DNA of 14,404 nt from CAXBES01 sp965367015 (GTDB lineage: Bacteria; Bacteroidota; Bacteroidia; Flavobacteriales; Flavobacteriaceae), in the NCBI GenBank assembly GCA_965367015.1, contig CBDUGY010000075.1:1-14404 (forward strand), written 5' to 3'. Below, piece by piece: positions 7,129 to 14,404 of the stretch. Position 1 is the first letter of the stretch. Each line of letters starts with the position of its first letter. Position numbers and translations under genes: made by a program. The notes below the pieces were generated by a model that saw only the letters and a program-made list of their open reading frames with translations, was not told the DNA's origin and ran no database searches.

Positions 7129-8586
7129 ATGAAAAGGAGATTGCTATCCATGCTTGTTTTTATTGTCCTATTCTTAGGTATGTATTTTTATTTAAACAAA
7201 GTGTTTACTCCTTATAACGTCAATATCAATGTTCTTGAAGATTTTAAGAAAATATCAAAAAAGACCAATTTGGACATTTTAATGTTTGGAAGTTCCCATT
7301 GCTATACTACTTTTAATCCATTGATAATAAGTAATGTCACAAAAGAAAGTAGTTATAACTTAGGTTCTCCATCATTAAATATTTCACTAACCGATATGCT
7401 TTTAGAGGAGTCATTAAAATATACTTCACCGAAATTGATCATCCTAGATGTTTTCGATGGTACCCTTAAAAAAATTACCTCAGAAGCTGATAAGGGATAC
7501 CAACTTGACGCATTAGACCGCGTTTCAAATTTTTCTTTATCCAAATTACAGGGAATAATAGACCTTTATGAACCTTCTGAATACGCAAGTGCTATGTTTC
7601 CAATACTACGGAATCATTCCAAATGGAATGAACAAAATTTTACTAATCTGTCTCGAAGAGTTCCAGAAGTGAGTGCTAATTTTTTTCTGAGTTACGGATA
7701 TAGGGGTCATTATAAGGTTATGGACAATGAAGATGAAAAGATGAGACTTGAAGACTTTAACACCAAAGTACCCAATAGAGACCCATCGGTAAAATTAATA
7801 AGTGAAACGGCCAAAAAACATCTAACAGACTTTGTTAAACTGGCAAGAAATAAAAATATTGACGTGTTAATTGTGTCGGCACCGGAAATACGAGCACCTT
7901 ATGGAAATTACTCATTTTATGACGAACTTAACAGTTTTTGCAAATCGATTAATGTTGATTATTTAAATTTTAATGACCATTATGAAGCGATGGATCTTAC
8001 TTTAAATGATTTTATGGATAATCAACATTTGAATCTGAATGGAGGAACAAAAGCCAGTAAGTTTTTTGCCGATTATTTAATCAAAGAGTATGATATTTTG
8101 AATAGCGAAGAAACCATTCTTTTTAAAGATTTTAAGGATAATTATTCAAATTTTGAAGACATATACAAAATAGGAAAGACAGAAGTATATATGCAGACGA
8201 TTCAAAATGCGTTAACTAATGATATCTTCGTAGAAAGAGCAGAAATCATTAGAAAGAATAGAAGTCATAAATTGACAATTAAGTTAGATACTCTAAACTA
8301 CAATATAAATAATCTTGACAAATACAACCTTTCTCTTTCCATTATTCCTGATGCTGCTGAAATGGGGTATGTAAACGAGAAGAGTAAAATCAAGGGGTGG
8401 AATTTTGACAAATTTGATTTCAACCTAAATCAAGAAGATGGAGAAATAACTGTTAATTTTAGCACCAAAATAAAAAACATCAAAAGAATAGAGTTATTCC
8501 TTTATAATAGGGCTGGCTACACAGGAGTTATTGGAAATAAAATAATTATCAGCTCTATTATTTTTGAAGAGTTAGTTTTAAAATAA
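7129..8586 (+). CDS. SGNH-hydrolase-like, membrane-anchored O-acetylation partner with C-terminal beta-rich extension
   Basis: The 485-aa protein starts with a basic N-terminus and a single hydrophobic anchor (about residues 4-22), so the rest is expected in the periplasm. LDILMFGSSHCYTTFNP (48-64) is the SGNH/DltD/AlgJ-type block I, with likely nucleophile Ser56; NLGSPSLN (77-84) may be block II; DNQHLNLNGGTKAS (297-310) supplies the catalytic Asp297 and His300. I chose ATG 7129, 4 nt after the MBOAT stop, because the next residues (MKRRLLSMLV) form a good signal anchor; an upstream ATG at 7072 would overlap the MBOAT gene by 53 nt and add 19 unlikely residues. The pair probably transfers acetyl groups to the glycan. 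Residues about 330-485 lie beyond the SGNH domain and look beta-strand-rich, possibly a carbohydrate-binding module. Confidence 0.82.
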   Translation: MKRRLLSMLVFIVLFLGMYFYLNKVFTPYNVNINVLEDFKKISKKTNLDILMFGSSHCYTTFNPLIISNVTKESSYNLGSPSLNISLTDMLLEESLKYTSPKLIILDVFDGTLKKITSEADKGYQLDALDRVSNFSLSKLQGIIDLYEPSEYASAMFPILRNHSKWNEQNFTNLSRRVPEVSANFFLSYGYRGHYKVMDNEDEKMRLEDFNTKVPNRDPSVKLISETAKKHLTDFVKLARNKNIDVLIVSAPEIRAPYGNYSFYDELNSFCKSINVDYLNFNDHYEAMDLTLNDFMDNQHLNLNGGTKASKFFADYLIKEYDILNSEETILFKDFKDNYSNFEDIYKIGKTEVYMQTIQNALTNDIFVERAEIIRKNRSHKLTIKLDTLNYNINNLDKYNLSLSIIPDAAEMGYVNEKSKIKGWNFDKFDFNLNQEDGEITVNFSTKIKNIKRIELFLYNRAGYTGVIGNKIIISSIIFEELVLK

Positions 8587-8600
8587 TTTTAAAATAGATA

Positions 8601-9758
8601 TTGATAAAAGCCCTTCTACATAAAAACTATCTAATCTATGGCGGCTCAATTGTTGCCACTAGAGCGTTAGAGTACGCCGTTCTCTTTTTTGCAGCACATT
8701 ACTTAGAATATTATAAAAAGCTTATAGAGGTAGGGTCTTCGGTATTTGCCTTTGGTTTTCCGGCGCTTATCATAAGTTATACTAGAAGCAAAGAAAGCAA
8801 ACAGTACTTTTTTCTTCTAGGCACCTTATTCGTGCTTTTTGTGGCCATTATTTCTATCATTTTTTTAGGAATTTTTAACTGGCTCTTTTTATTAATCCCA
8901 TTTGTTTTTTATGCCCTCTTTTTTAACGGAGGAATTACTCCTGCATATCTTTTAGTGAAGGAGGGAAGTAATTATGCTTCCGTATATAAGATTATTATCT
9001 CGGCGCTTTTTTATGCGGTCGTTTTTGTTTCCATTTATTATTTCGATGTGACCGGAATGGCATATGTTGTTGTTAGTTATGCACTTTTTCCTATTGCTGC
9101 AATCTATATTGGTTATCAGTTGTTTCGGCAAAAATTAGTCCTGCGAAAAATTAAAAAGTATTGGAAGTTATTTAAAAGGTTGCTATTCAGTTCGTTTACA
9201 CTCGTTGTAAGTAACTTTGCGAACATGATGTTTTTGTATACCGATATTTTTATCATTAAAGTAATTTCTGAAAACGCAAATATCGAAATTGCAAATTATA
9301 GCTTCGCTCTAAATGTTGCAAACATGTTGCTATTGATTCCATTAACTTTAGTGCAGGTTGATATTGAGAAACTAAAAAACAATTTTTCGCATGTTAGTGT
9401 GCTCAATAGGAGAATCGTGCTCCTATCAGGTATTGCAACAATTTTACTCCTATTTGCATATTTGTTGCTAGTAAATACCTTGTATATAGATTATAAGGGA
9501 TTCTTTCTTGCCTTTGTGATTATTCTTGCAGCGAAGTTTGTTCAATCTTTATCACCTTTATATGGCTCATTATTGGTTATTAATAAACTTTTTAAGCAAA
9601 ATTTGGCAGTGAACATTTTCGCATTAGTCTTAAACATATTATTGAGTTACTTTTTGTATCAATATTATTCAATCATCGGAATTGCGATAGCAAGTTTTAT
9701 TAGTCTAACTATTCGATATATTATTCAGAGAGTAATTTTAAATAAGTTCTATAAATAA
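8601..9758 (+). CDS. Wzx-like polysaccharide flippase (MATE/MOP superfamily-like)
   Basis: This very hydrophobic 385-aa protein appears to have about 10-12 membrane segments throughout its length, short charged loops, and an N-terminus (HKNYLIYGGSIVATRALEYAVLFFAAHYL) with the look of oligosaccharide-unit flippases. These move undecaprenyl-pyrophosphate-linked repeat units across the inner membrane before Wzy polymerisation. It is somewhat shorter than the usual 400-480 aa. The start is probably TTG at 8601: a TAG stop lies in frame at 8595-8597 and the first in-frame Met is near residue 156, far inside the membrane domain. Its neighbours (co-polymerase, acetylation pair, polymerase-like proteins) fit the role. 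Assignment is by topology and context, because Wzx proteins have low sequence conservation. Confidence 0.75.
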   Translation: MIKALLHKNYLIYGGSIVATRALEYAVLFFAAHYLEYYKKLIEVGSSVFAFGFPALIISYTRSKESKQYFFLLGTLFVLFVAIISIIFLGIFNWLFLLIPFVFYALFFNGGITPAYLLVKEGSNYASVYKIIISALFYAVVFVSIYYFDVTGMAYVVVSYALFPIAAIYIGYQLFRQKLVLRKIKKYWKLFKRLLFSSFTLVVSNFANMMFLYTDIFIIKVISENANIEIANYSFALNVANMLLLIPLTLVQVDIEKLKNNFSHVSVLNRRIVLLSGIATILLLFAYLLLVNTLYIDYKGFFLAFVIILAAKFVQSLSPLYGSLLVINKLFKQNLAVNIFALVLNILLSYFLYQYYSIIGIAIASFISLTIRYIIQRVILNKFYK

Positions 9759-9763
9759 TTAAT

Positions 9764-11491
9764 ATGGCTGGTATTTATGGTGTTTTTCTGAAGGATAAGA
9801 AAGTTGATAAATTCTATGATTTATTCAATGACCCACTCCTTATTAAAAATGAATTGCCTACCAATGAAGGTGTTGTTGGTCGTTCTGTACTAAATAAACT
9901 TAATCAAGATCGATTTATTGAGCAAAGAAATGATATTATATTGTGTTTTGAAGGAATTAACTTGAGTGATGAAATCAATTCAATAGATAATTTTTTCAAA
10001 CAATACCTGGAAAATGGTACTACATTTTTAAGCAAGTTAAAAGGCACATATTCTGGTTTTATCTATGACAAAAAGAAAGGGAAATTATTTGTTTTCAATG
10101 ACCATCTTTCAACAAAGAACATTTTTTACTATTATAATAAGAGCGTAGGTTTTGTTTTTTCATCTGAATTAAGATCGATATCTAAACTTTTTCAGAAAGA
10201 AAAAATCAATTATTCAATAGATAGAGATGCAGTTTACATGATGGCATTATATGGTTTCCTACTTGAAGATCACACCTACATAAAGGAAGTTAAAAAACTT
10301 TCCTATGGCTCTATCTTAACTTTCGATTTTATTCAGTATAGCATATGCATTGAGAATATTCGGAATTATTCTAAAGAGAAGAAATCAGTATCCTATACCG
10401 AAGCAATTGACTCAATAAATACGCTTATGGAATACAGTGTTTATAAGAATTGGAGTCATGATTTAAAGAACGGAGCTCATAAACATATTTCCCTTTTAAG
10501 TGGTGGAATGGATGCTCGTACGAATGTGGTGATTGCTAAGGATTTGGGATTCGACAATATAAAATCAATTACCTTTGGACAGTCAAATTCAAAAGACATT
10601 AAGTATGCTAGAGCAATTGCCAGAGGTGAAAAATTAAATCACTTTCAGCGTCAATTAGACAATCCACTGTATCTAATAGATGACATTATGGAGAATTACA
10701 TTAAGCCAAATGACGGCTTAATAATGTACCATAGCTCTGCCCACACCTCCTCTACCGTTAAAAGCTTTAACCTCAAGAATTACTCGACGATGCATACAGG
10801 ACAAATTGGTGATGTACTTTTCGGTTCATTTGCCCGGGATAATTTTAATTTTCATAAAAACCGAGGTAAAATTGGCTATACCGGATTTATTTCTGATGAC
10901 AACCTCCTTGATAAAATAGAATCTCTTCCCGAAATTTTAAAAAAGTATGATACTCTGGGATATGAATTGTTCTCTTACGAACAACGAATGATCAATGCTA
11001 CAATCTATGGAGACCGTAGTTTAAACGATTCAATAGATAACAACTCACCATTTTTTAACCAAGAACTTATTAATTTTTGTATTTCACTTCCTTCGAGTTA
11101 TAAAACAAACCAAATGATTTATTTTGATTGGTTAAAGAAACACCATCCAAGGGCACTAGACTATTCGTGGGATAAAATAGATATGAGGCCTAATTCAAAA
11201 TTTAAGATTATTTATGGTAAAATGTTTAAGAAATATATTAATGGCGGCAAGAAATATTTCAATCTGAATTATGAAAGCATGAACCCTTATGGACAATGGC
11301 TTAAAAAGTTCCCCGTTATTATAGATACTTTTGATCATATCGTAAGTGCGGAGAATATTCCGGATTATTTAGATACAGAATTAAAAGAAGATCTAATTAA
11401 AATTTATAATAATAATATTTTCGAATTTAGAAACAAATTCGCAGTTGTTACAGCCATATTAGCGATAAAACTACATTTCGAAGAAAATTAA
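9764..11491 (+). CDS. Asparagine-synthetase-like protein with altered catalytic motifs (putative amide ligase)
   Basis: The 575-aa protein has the two-domain layout of AsnB: an N-terminal Ntn-hydrolase-like domain (MAGIYGV; KLKGTYSGFIYD at 91-102; NDHLSTKNIFYY at 112-123, matching the DxFGxKPLYY region) and a C-terminal ATP-pyrophosphatase-like domain. The glutaminase nucleophile Cys2 is replaced by Ala (MAGI for MCGI), and an in-frame stop at 9752-9754 leaves no alternative start. The pyrophosphate loop reads LSGGMDAR (245-252) rather than SGGxDS, keeping Asp250 but losing Ser. The usual GEGxDELFGG reads GQIGDVLFGS (346-355), keeping Asp350 but with Glu to Val. Loss of Cys2 is also known in beta-lactam synthetase-type relatives that make amides without glutamine. 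In this locus I infer amidation or amino-acid decoration of a uronic acid (e.g. ManNAcA). It could also be inactive or structural. Confidence 0.72.
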   Translation: MAGIYGVFLKDKKVDKFYDLFNDPLLIKNELPTNEGVVGRSVLNKLNQDRFIEQRNDIILCFEGINLSDEINSIDNFFKQYLENGTTFLSKLKGTYSGFIYDKKKGKLFVFNDHLSTKNIFYYYNKSVGFVFSSELRSISKLFQKEKINYSIDRDAVYMMALYGFLLEDHTYIKEVKKLSYGSILTFDFIQYSICIENIRNYSKEKKSVSYTEAIDSINTLMEYSVYKNWSHDLKNGAHKHISLLSGGMDARTNVVIAKDLGFDNIKSITFGQSNSKDIKYARAIARGEKLNHFQRQLDNPLYLIDDIMENYIKPNDGLIMYHSSAHTSSTVKSFNLKNYSTMHTGQIGDVLFGSFARDNFNFHKNRGKIGYTGFISDDNLLDKIESLPEILKKYDTLGYELFSYEQRMINATIYGDRSLNDSIDNNSPFFNQELINFCISLPSSYKTNQMIYFDWLKKHHPRALDYSWDKIDMRPNSKFKIIYGKMFKKYINGGKKYFNLNYESMNPYGQWLKKFPVIIDTFDHIVSAENIPDYLDTELKEDLIKIYNNNIFEFRNKFAVVTAILAIKLHFEEN

Positions 11492-11506
11492 GGACTCGTT
11501 ACATCT

Positions 11507-12769
11507 ATGATCACGCTGCCAAAAAAATTTAACTCCTTGTTCATGAATATGAGCAAGCTAAGTCTTATTCTGTCGTTTTTCTTTTTACCTCTAAGCCTTT
11601 TTTTCAATAATTTATTTCTTACTATTTTTATTATACTATTTGGGATTTACACATTAACCAATTTCAGTAAAAATCAACTAAGTATATTAGCTAAGTATAA
11701 AATACTTATACTTATATTTAATATTCCGATAGCTCTTCTACTAATAGGGCTTACTTACTCATCTCATCTTGATGATGGCTTTAAAGACTTAGGAAGACTT
11801 ATCCCCCTTTTATTCATATCTATATATGTAGTAATTAACTCAAAATATTTTAGCGAGATTATCTTGTTTATATTGTCTGCGCTAGTTTTAGGAAGTGTCA
11901 TAGCCGCACTATTATGCTGGGGCATCGCTATCCTGGAGATTTTACAATATAATCAATCTATTTTTGCTTTATTATCTCCGGAATATGCTTCTCATAATTT
12001 AGCGGATAACATTGGTATTCATTCGCCATATTTGGCCTTATTTGTTAATATCTCGATTGGTTTTTGTGTCCTCGCAATAGATCTCTCCTTACTGAATATC
12101 CGAAAATGGATGCTGTATATAGCTATTCTTATATTAACTTTATTTCTGTTCAACCTTATGGCAAGAAATGCTATTTTCTGCTTTATATTTTTTGGAATCG
12201 TCTACTTACTGATAACAAAGAAGATTTTGATTTTAATTGTTTTTGTGGGTATTGTACTTGCATTGAGTAGTTATGCATTTCTGATCGAGAAAAACTATCT
12301 GAGAGACCGGTTTTTTAAAAGTGTCAATGTATTTGAAACTGAAACAATATTTAGTAAAAAAGACAGCAGATTCGACAGACTCGATGCGTCCTACGAGGTG
12401 TTTAAAAAGTTTCCTATTTTAGGTCCTGGAACGGCAAGTGAAGATAAGTATCGAAAGGAACAATTCTATATAAATCGGGATAGTGAGGCTTATAACAACA
12501 ACTATAATGCTCATAATCAATTCATGGAATATTTAAGCACTTATGGTATTTTGGGAGGTATAACCTTTATTCTATTGTTTGGGACCCTTTTTAAGATTGT
12601 CTATTATAAAAAATCATTTTTTTTATTTTTTTTGACTGGGTGCTTTTTTGTTGCAAATTTAACCGAATCTTTATTTGAACGGTCTTGGGGAATAATTATT
12701 TATATTCTATTATTACTGGTTTTAATGACATGGGATACAAATGTGATTCATAAATCTACAAGCAAATGA
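11507..12769 (+). CDS. O-antigen ligase/polymerase-like membrane protein (Wzy_C/WaaL family)
   Basis: The 420-aa protein is almost entirely membrane-spanning, with about 10-12 segments and one large periplasmic loop at about 262-345. That loop carries the family hallmarks: SRFDRLDASYEVFKKFPILG (287-306) resembles the Ser-Arg ... Trp ... Pro-(Ile/Leu)-Leu-Gly motif; GPGTA (306-310) precedes AHNQFMEYLSTYGILGGI (335-352), where His336-Asn is the conserved His of the second periplasmic loop. MARNAIF (218-224) resembles the conserved Arg in the other loop. Such proteins polymerise Und-PP-linked repeats (Wzy) or ligate the glycan to lipid A or a protein (WaaL). Which one cannot be told; a second protein of this class follows. 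The last 4 nt overlap the next gene (ATGA). Two T8 tracts lie near its 3' end. Confidence 0.8.
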   Translation: MITLPKKFNSLFMNMSKLSLILSFFFLPLSLFFNNLFLTIFIILFGIYTLTNFSKNQLSILAKYKILILIFNIPIALLLIGLTYSSHLDDGFKDLGRLIPLLFISIYVVINSKYFSEIILFILSALVLGSVIAALLCWGIAILEILQYNQSIFALLSPEYASHNLADNIGIHSPYLALFVNISIGFCVLAIDLSLLNIRKWMLYIAILILTLFLFNLMARNAIFCFIFFGIVYLLITKKILILIVFVGIVLALSSYAFLIEKNYLRDRFFKSVNVFETETIFSKKDSRFDRLDASYEVFKKFPILGPGTASEDKYRKEQFYINRDSEAYNNNYNAHNQFMEYLSTYGILGGITFILLFGTLFKIVYYKKSFFLFFLTGCFFVANLTESLFERSWGIIIYILLLLVLMTWDTNVIHKSTSK

Positions 12770-13527
12770 CTAAATTATTAATTTCTTTCTTCTTTGTTGT
12801 GATTGCTTGTTCAGAGGTGAGAAAGGAAACAAATCGAACGGTATTAAATCTTGAAGATAGGATACATTCTTTTTCTTTGATAAAAGACGAAGGGCTTTAT
12901 CAACAAAATATTAATTATTCTAATATGGGAGTAGGATTCGAATACCAAAATTTCCCAGCCTTTGTTAAAATAGACTCACTCGATTTAAATTTGAATAAAG
13001 GTTTTAACATTAGCTTTTGGTTTAAATTTACTGGAGATGATCCTAGAAAAGAACAAATGTTGTTCTCGATTCGTGATTTCCATTACGAACGAAAATGTAT
13101 TAATTTCTGGATTGCCGGTTATAGACTTACAGGAAAAATTAATACGAACAATCTATGGGCTAAAGATTATAACTATCAGAATGGTGGGTCACGAGAGTAC
13201 TATGATTTATTTCAATTGGAATTGGGTAAATATTATTTCTTTTCAGCCAATATTACTTCAAACAAATTGGAAGTCTATTTGAATTCCGAACTTTACGCAG
13301 AATATGTAGATTTAAGGGAAACAGAAATTAATATCAATACCATATACTTAGGAATTCTCGAAGAAGATAAAAGTTTTAAATATCAATTTCAAGGCAACAT
13401 TAGAAATTTAGTGCTTTTCGAAAGAACACTAAATACAAATGAAGTAGAAAAATTAAGCATAGAAAACTATAATGACATCCATCCATATAATGATAAATAT
13501 GAACTTAATAAATTTAATCTAGAATAG
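12766..13527 (+). CDS. LamG-like (concanavalin A-fold) lipoprotein
   Basis: The 253-aa protein begins with a short signal peptide ending in a lipobox (VVIAC, Cys15), so it is probably a lipoprotein. Residues about 57-235 read like a LamG/pentraxin-type jelly-roll: NISFWFKFTGDD (81-92) matches the FTISFWVK strand, KYYFFSANITSNKLEVYLNS (155-174) matches the 'W-H-(x)-V-A-x-T-x-(x)-G-x-L-x-L-Y-(V/I)-N-G' strands, and QGNIRNLVLFERTLNTNEVE (209-228) matches the 'G-x-(I/L)-D-x-V-x-(I/L)-Y-x-R-A-L-s-x-x-E' C-terminal segment. LamG-like domains often bind carbohydrates. The residues after Cys15 (SEVRKE) do not clearly match a flavobacterial surface-export signal, so periplasm versus outer surface is open. 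It overlaps the preceding gene by 4 nt and touches the next one (TAG directly followed by ATG), showing that it belongs to the operon. Its role is unknown. Confidence 0.7.
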   Translation: MTKLLISFFFVVIACSEVRKETNRTVLNLEDRIHSFSLIKDEGLYQQNINYSNMGVGFEYQNFPAFVKIDSLDLNLNKGFNISFWFKFTGDDPRKEQMLFSIRDFHYERKCINFWIAGYRLTGKINTNNLWAKDYNYQNGGSREYYDLFQLELGKYYFFSANITSNKLEVYLNSELYAEYVDLRETEININTIYLGILEEDKSFKYQFQGNIRNLVLFERTLNTNEVEKLSIENYNDIHPYNDKYELNKFNLE

Positions 13528-14404
13528 ATGGTTACTAAAAGGACGGATTTCTTCACAGTGCTTTTTTACGCAATCTTGTCTCTGATTGTCTTAAAATTTA
13601 CGTTTTCATATCTCAACGTAGAAAATGGATGGTGGCTAAGACATCTAACACCAAATATTAACAAATACAATTTTCTACACCTTCCGGAAAAATTTCAAGA
13701 GTATATAGAATATATTCTAATACCCCTAATGTTGTTTTTTATACTGTCAAATATAAGCAAGTGGGGCTCATTAATAATCCCTTTTTCACTCACATTCGTA
13801 CTATATGCTCTCAATATTGGGACTTCAATTTATAACGATATAGGCATTTTACAATCGCTTAATTTTTCATTAAAAATTTGTTCTCCCATTTATTTATTTA
13901 TAGTGATTGTGATACAATCTAAGAGAACAGAATTAAACTTGAAACGAATAGTGGTTTTTTTCATAATATACTTGCTTTTCTTATCATTGATCGGTTTATT
14001 AATATTCGATGTAACTCACAATCGTGGAGCTTTTCGGTGGCCCGTTTATTTTGGTGGGATTCATACCCATAATTATGTTTTAGTAGTAGTATTCATTGCT
14101 ATTGCCATGTTAATAAAAAAGAACTATTGGTTACTATATGGTTTCATGTTTTTCTCATTGGGTTTTTTAATAGTTGGTTATAATGTTCGGACTGCTATTC
14201 TTTTCTATCTGCTCTTTGTTAGTATAATGCTTTACCATACAAATGTTTTTTTCAAACATGCATATGCAAAAATTATTTCTTTTCTGCCATTTGCCATTAT
14301 ATTCGCCCTCTTTTTGCTCAAAGATGTAGATTTCGATTCTTTCTCATCAGGTAGACTTACAATGTACTCAGAAAAATTTAACATATTAAAGGATTATACA
14401 TTCA
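13528..14404 (+). CDS. Second polymerase/ligase-like membrane protein, N-terminal part (truncated by window end)
   Basis: An ATG at 13528, directly after the stop of the LamG-like gene, opens a frame with no stop to the window end (292 codons plus 1 nt). The product is strongly hydrophobic with about 8 or more likely membrane spans, broken by short loops. GYNVRTAILFYLLF (nt about 14176-14217) resembles the conserved Arg-containing loop of O-antigen polymerase/ligase proteins, and SSGRLTMYSEKFNILKDY (nt about 14344-14397) resembles the Ser-(G/S)-Arg ... Trp/Tyr motif that opens the large periplasmic loop in Wzy_C-type proteins; the expected His motif would lie beyond the edge. No signal peptide is needed. 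I infer a Wzy or WaaL paralogue of the protein at 11507-12769, though its N-terminal sequence is not closely similar. Confidence 0.65.
   Translation, partial: MVTKRTDFFTVLFYAILSLIVLKFTFSYLNVENGWWLRHLTPNINKYNFLHLPEKFQEYIEYILIPLMLFFILSNISKWGSLIIPFSLTFVLYALNIGTSIYNDIGILQSLNFSLKICSPIYLFIVIVIQSKRTELNLKRIVVFFIIYLLFLSLIGLLIFDVTHNRGAFRWPVYFGGIHTHNYVLVVVFIAIAMLIKKNYWLLYGFMFFSLGFLIVGYNVRTAILFYLLFVSIMLYHTNVFFKHAYAKIISFLPFAIIFALFLLKDVDFDSFSSGRLTMYSEKFNILKDYTF

Noticed and set aside
12064..13282. Plus-strand open frames of 68 and 81 codons inside the polymerase-like and LamG-like genes
   Set aside because: They overlap real genes in another frame and show no domain, start signal or coding character of their own.
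1..14404. CRISPR arrays, tRNA or rRNA genes, insertion sequences, phage or toxin-antitoxin genes
   Set aside because: Read on both strands; no spaced direct repeats, cloverleaf-like sequences, transposase motifs or terminal inverted repeats were noticed.

Overview
The window looks like one end of a surface-polysaccharide (O-antigen, capsule or exopolysaccharide) locus from a low-GC member of the Bacteroidota, most likely a Flavobacteriaceae. The reasons are an AT-rich sequence, A-rich start regions without clear Shine-Dalgarno sites, tightly packed genes all on the + strand, and protein sequences with a flavobacterial character. The species cannot be named from the sequence alone. No tRNA, rRNA, CRISPR array, insertion sequence or transposase was seen.

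Layout: (1) 3-653 is the 3' part of a nucleoside-phosphorylase-superfamily-like gene that runs off the left edge; it is probably an unrelated flanking gene. (2) 654-890 is the only sizeable non-coding gap (237 nt). It holds a weak terminator-like dyad, a doubtful promoter match and an imperfect hairpin, and probably carries the promoter of the polysaccharide operon. (3) 891-5635 holds nucleotide-sugar and chain-length genes: rmlC and rmlD (last two steps to dTDP-L-rhamnose), a Wzz-like two-TM co-polymerase, then wecB and wecC (UDP-GlcNAc to UDP-ManNAc to UDP-ManNAcA). (4) 5682-8586 is an MBOAT acyltransferase plus an SGNH-type membrane-anchored partner, a typical polysaccharide O-acetylation pair. 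(5) 8601-14404 holds a Wzx-like flippase, an asparagine-synthetase-like protein with altered catalytic motifs, an O-antigen ligase/polymerase-like membrane protein, a LamG-like lipoprotein, and a second polymerase/ligase-like membrane protein cut off by the right edge (13528 onward).

Together the genes suggest a Wzx/Wzy-type glycan containing L-rhamnose and ManNAcA, probably O-acetylated, with the uronic acid possibly modified by amide formation. No glycosyltransferase, no initiating sugar-phosphate transferase, and no rmlA or rmlB lies in the window, so the locus must continue to the right or rely on genes elsewhere.

The most unusual part is 9764-13527. The AsnB-like protein lacks the amidotransferase cysteine and has changes in two synthetase motifs, which fits an amide ligase using an amine other than glutamine-derived ammonia. 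Next to it, a LamG-fold lipoprotein sits translationally coupled between two polymerase/ligase-like membrane proteins.
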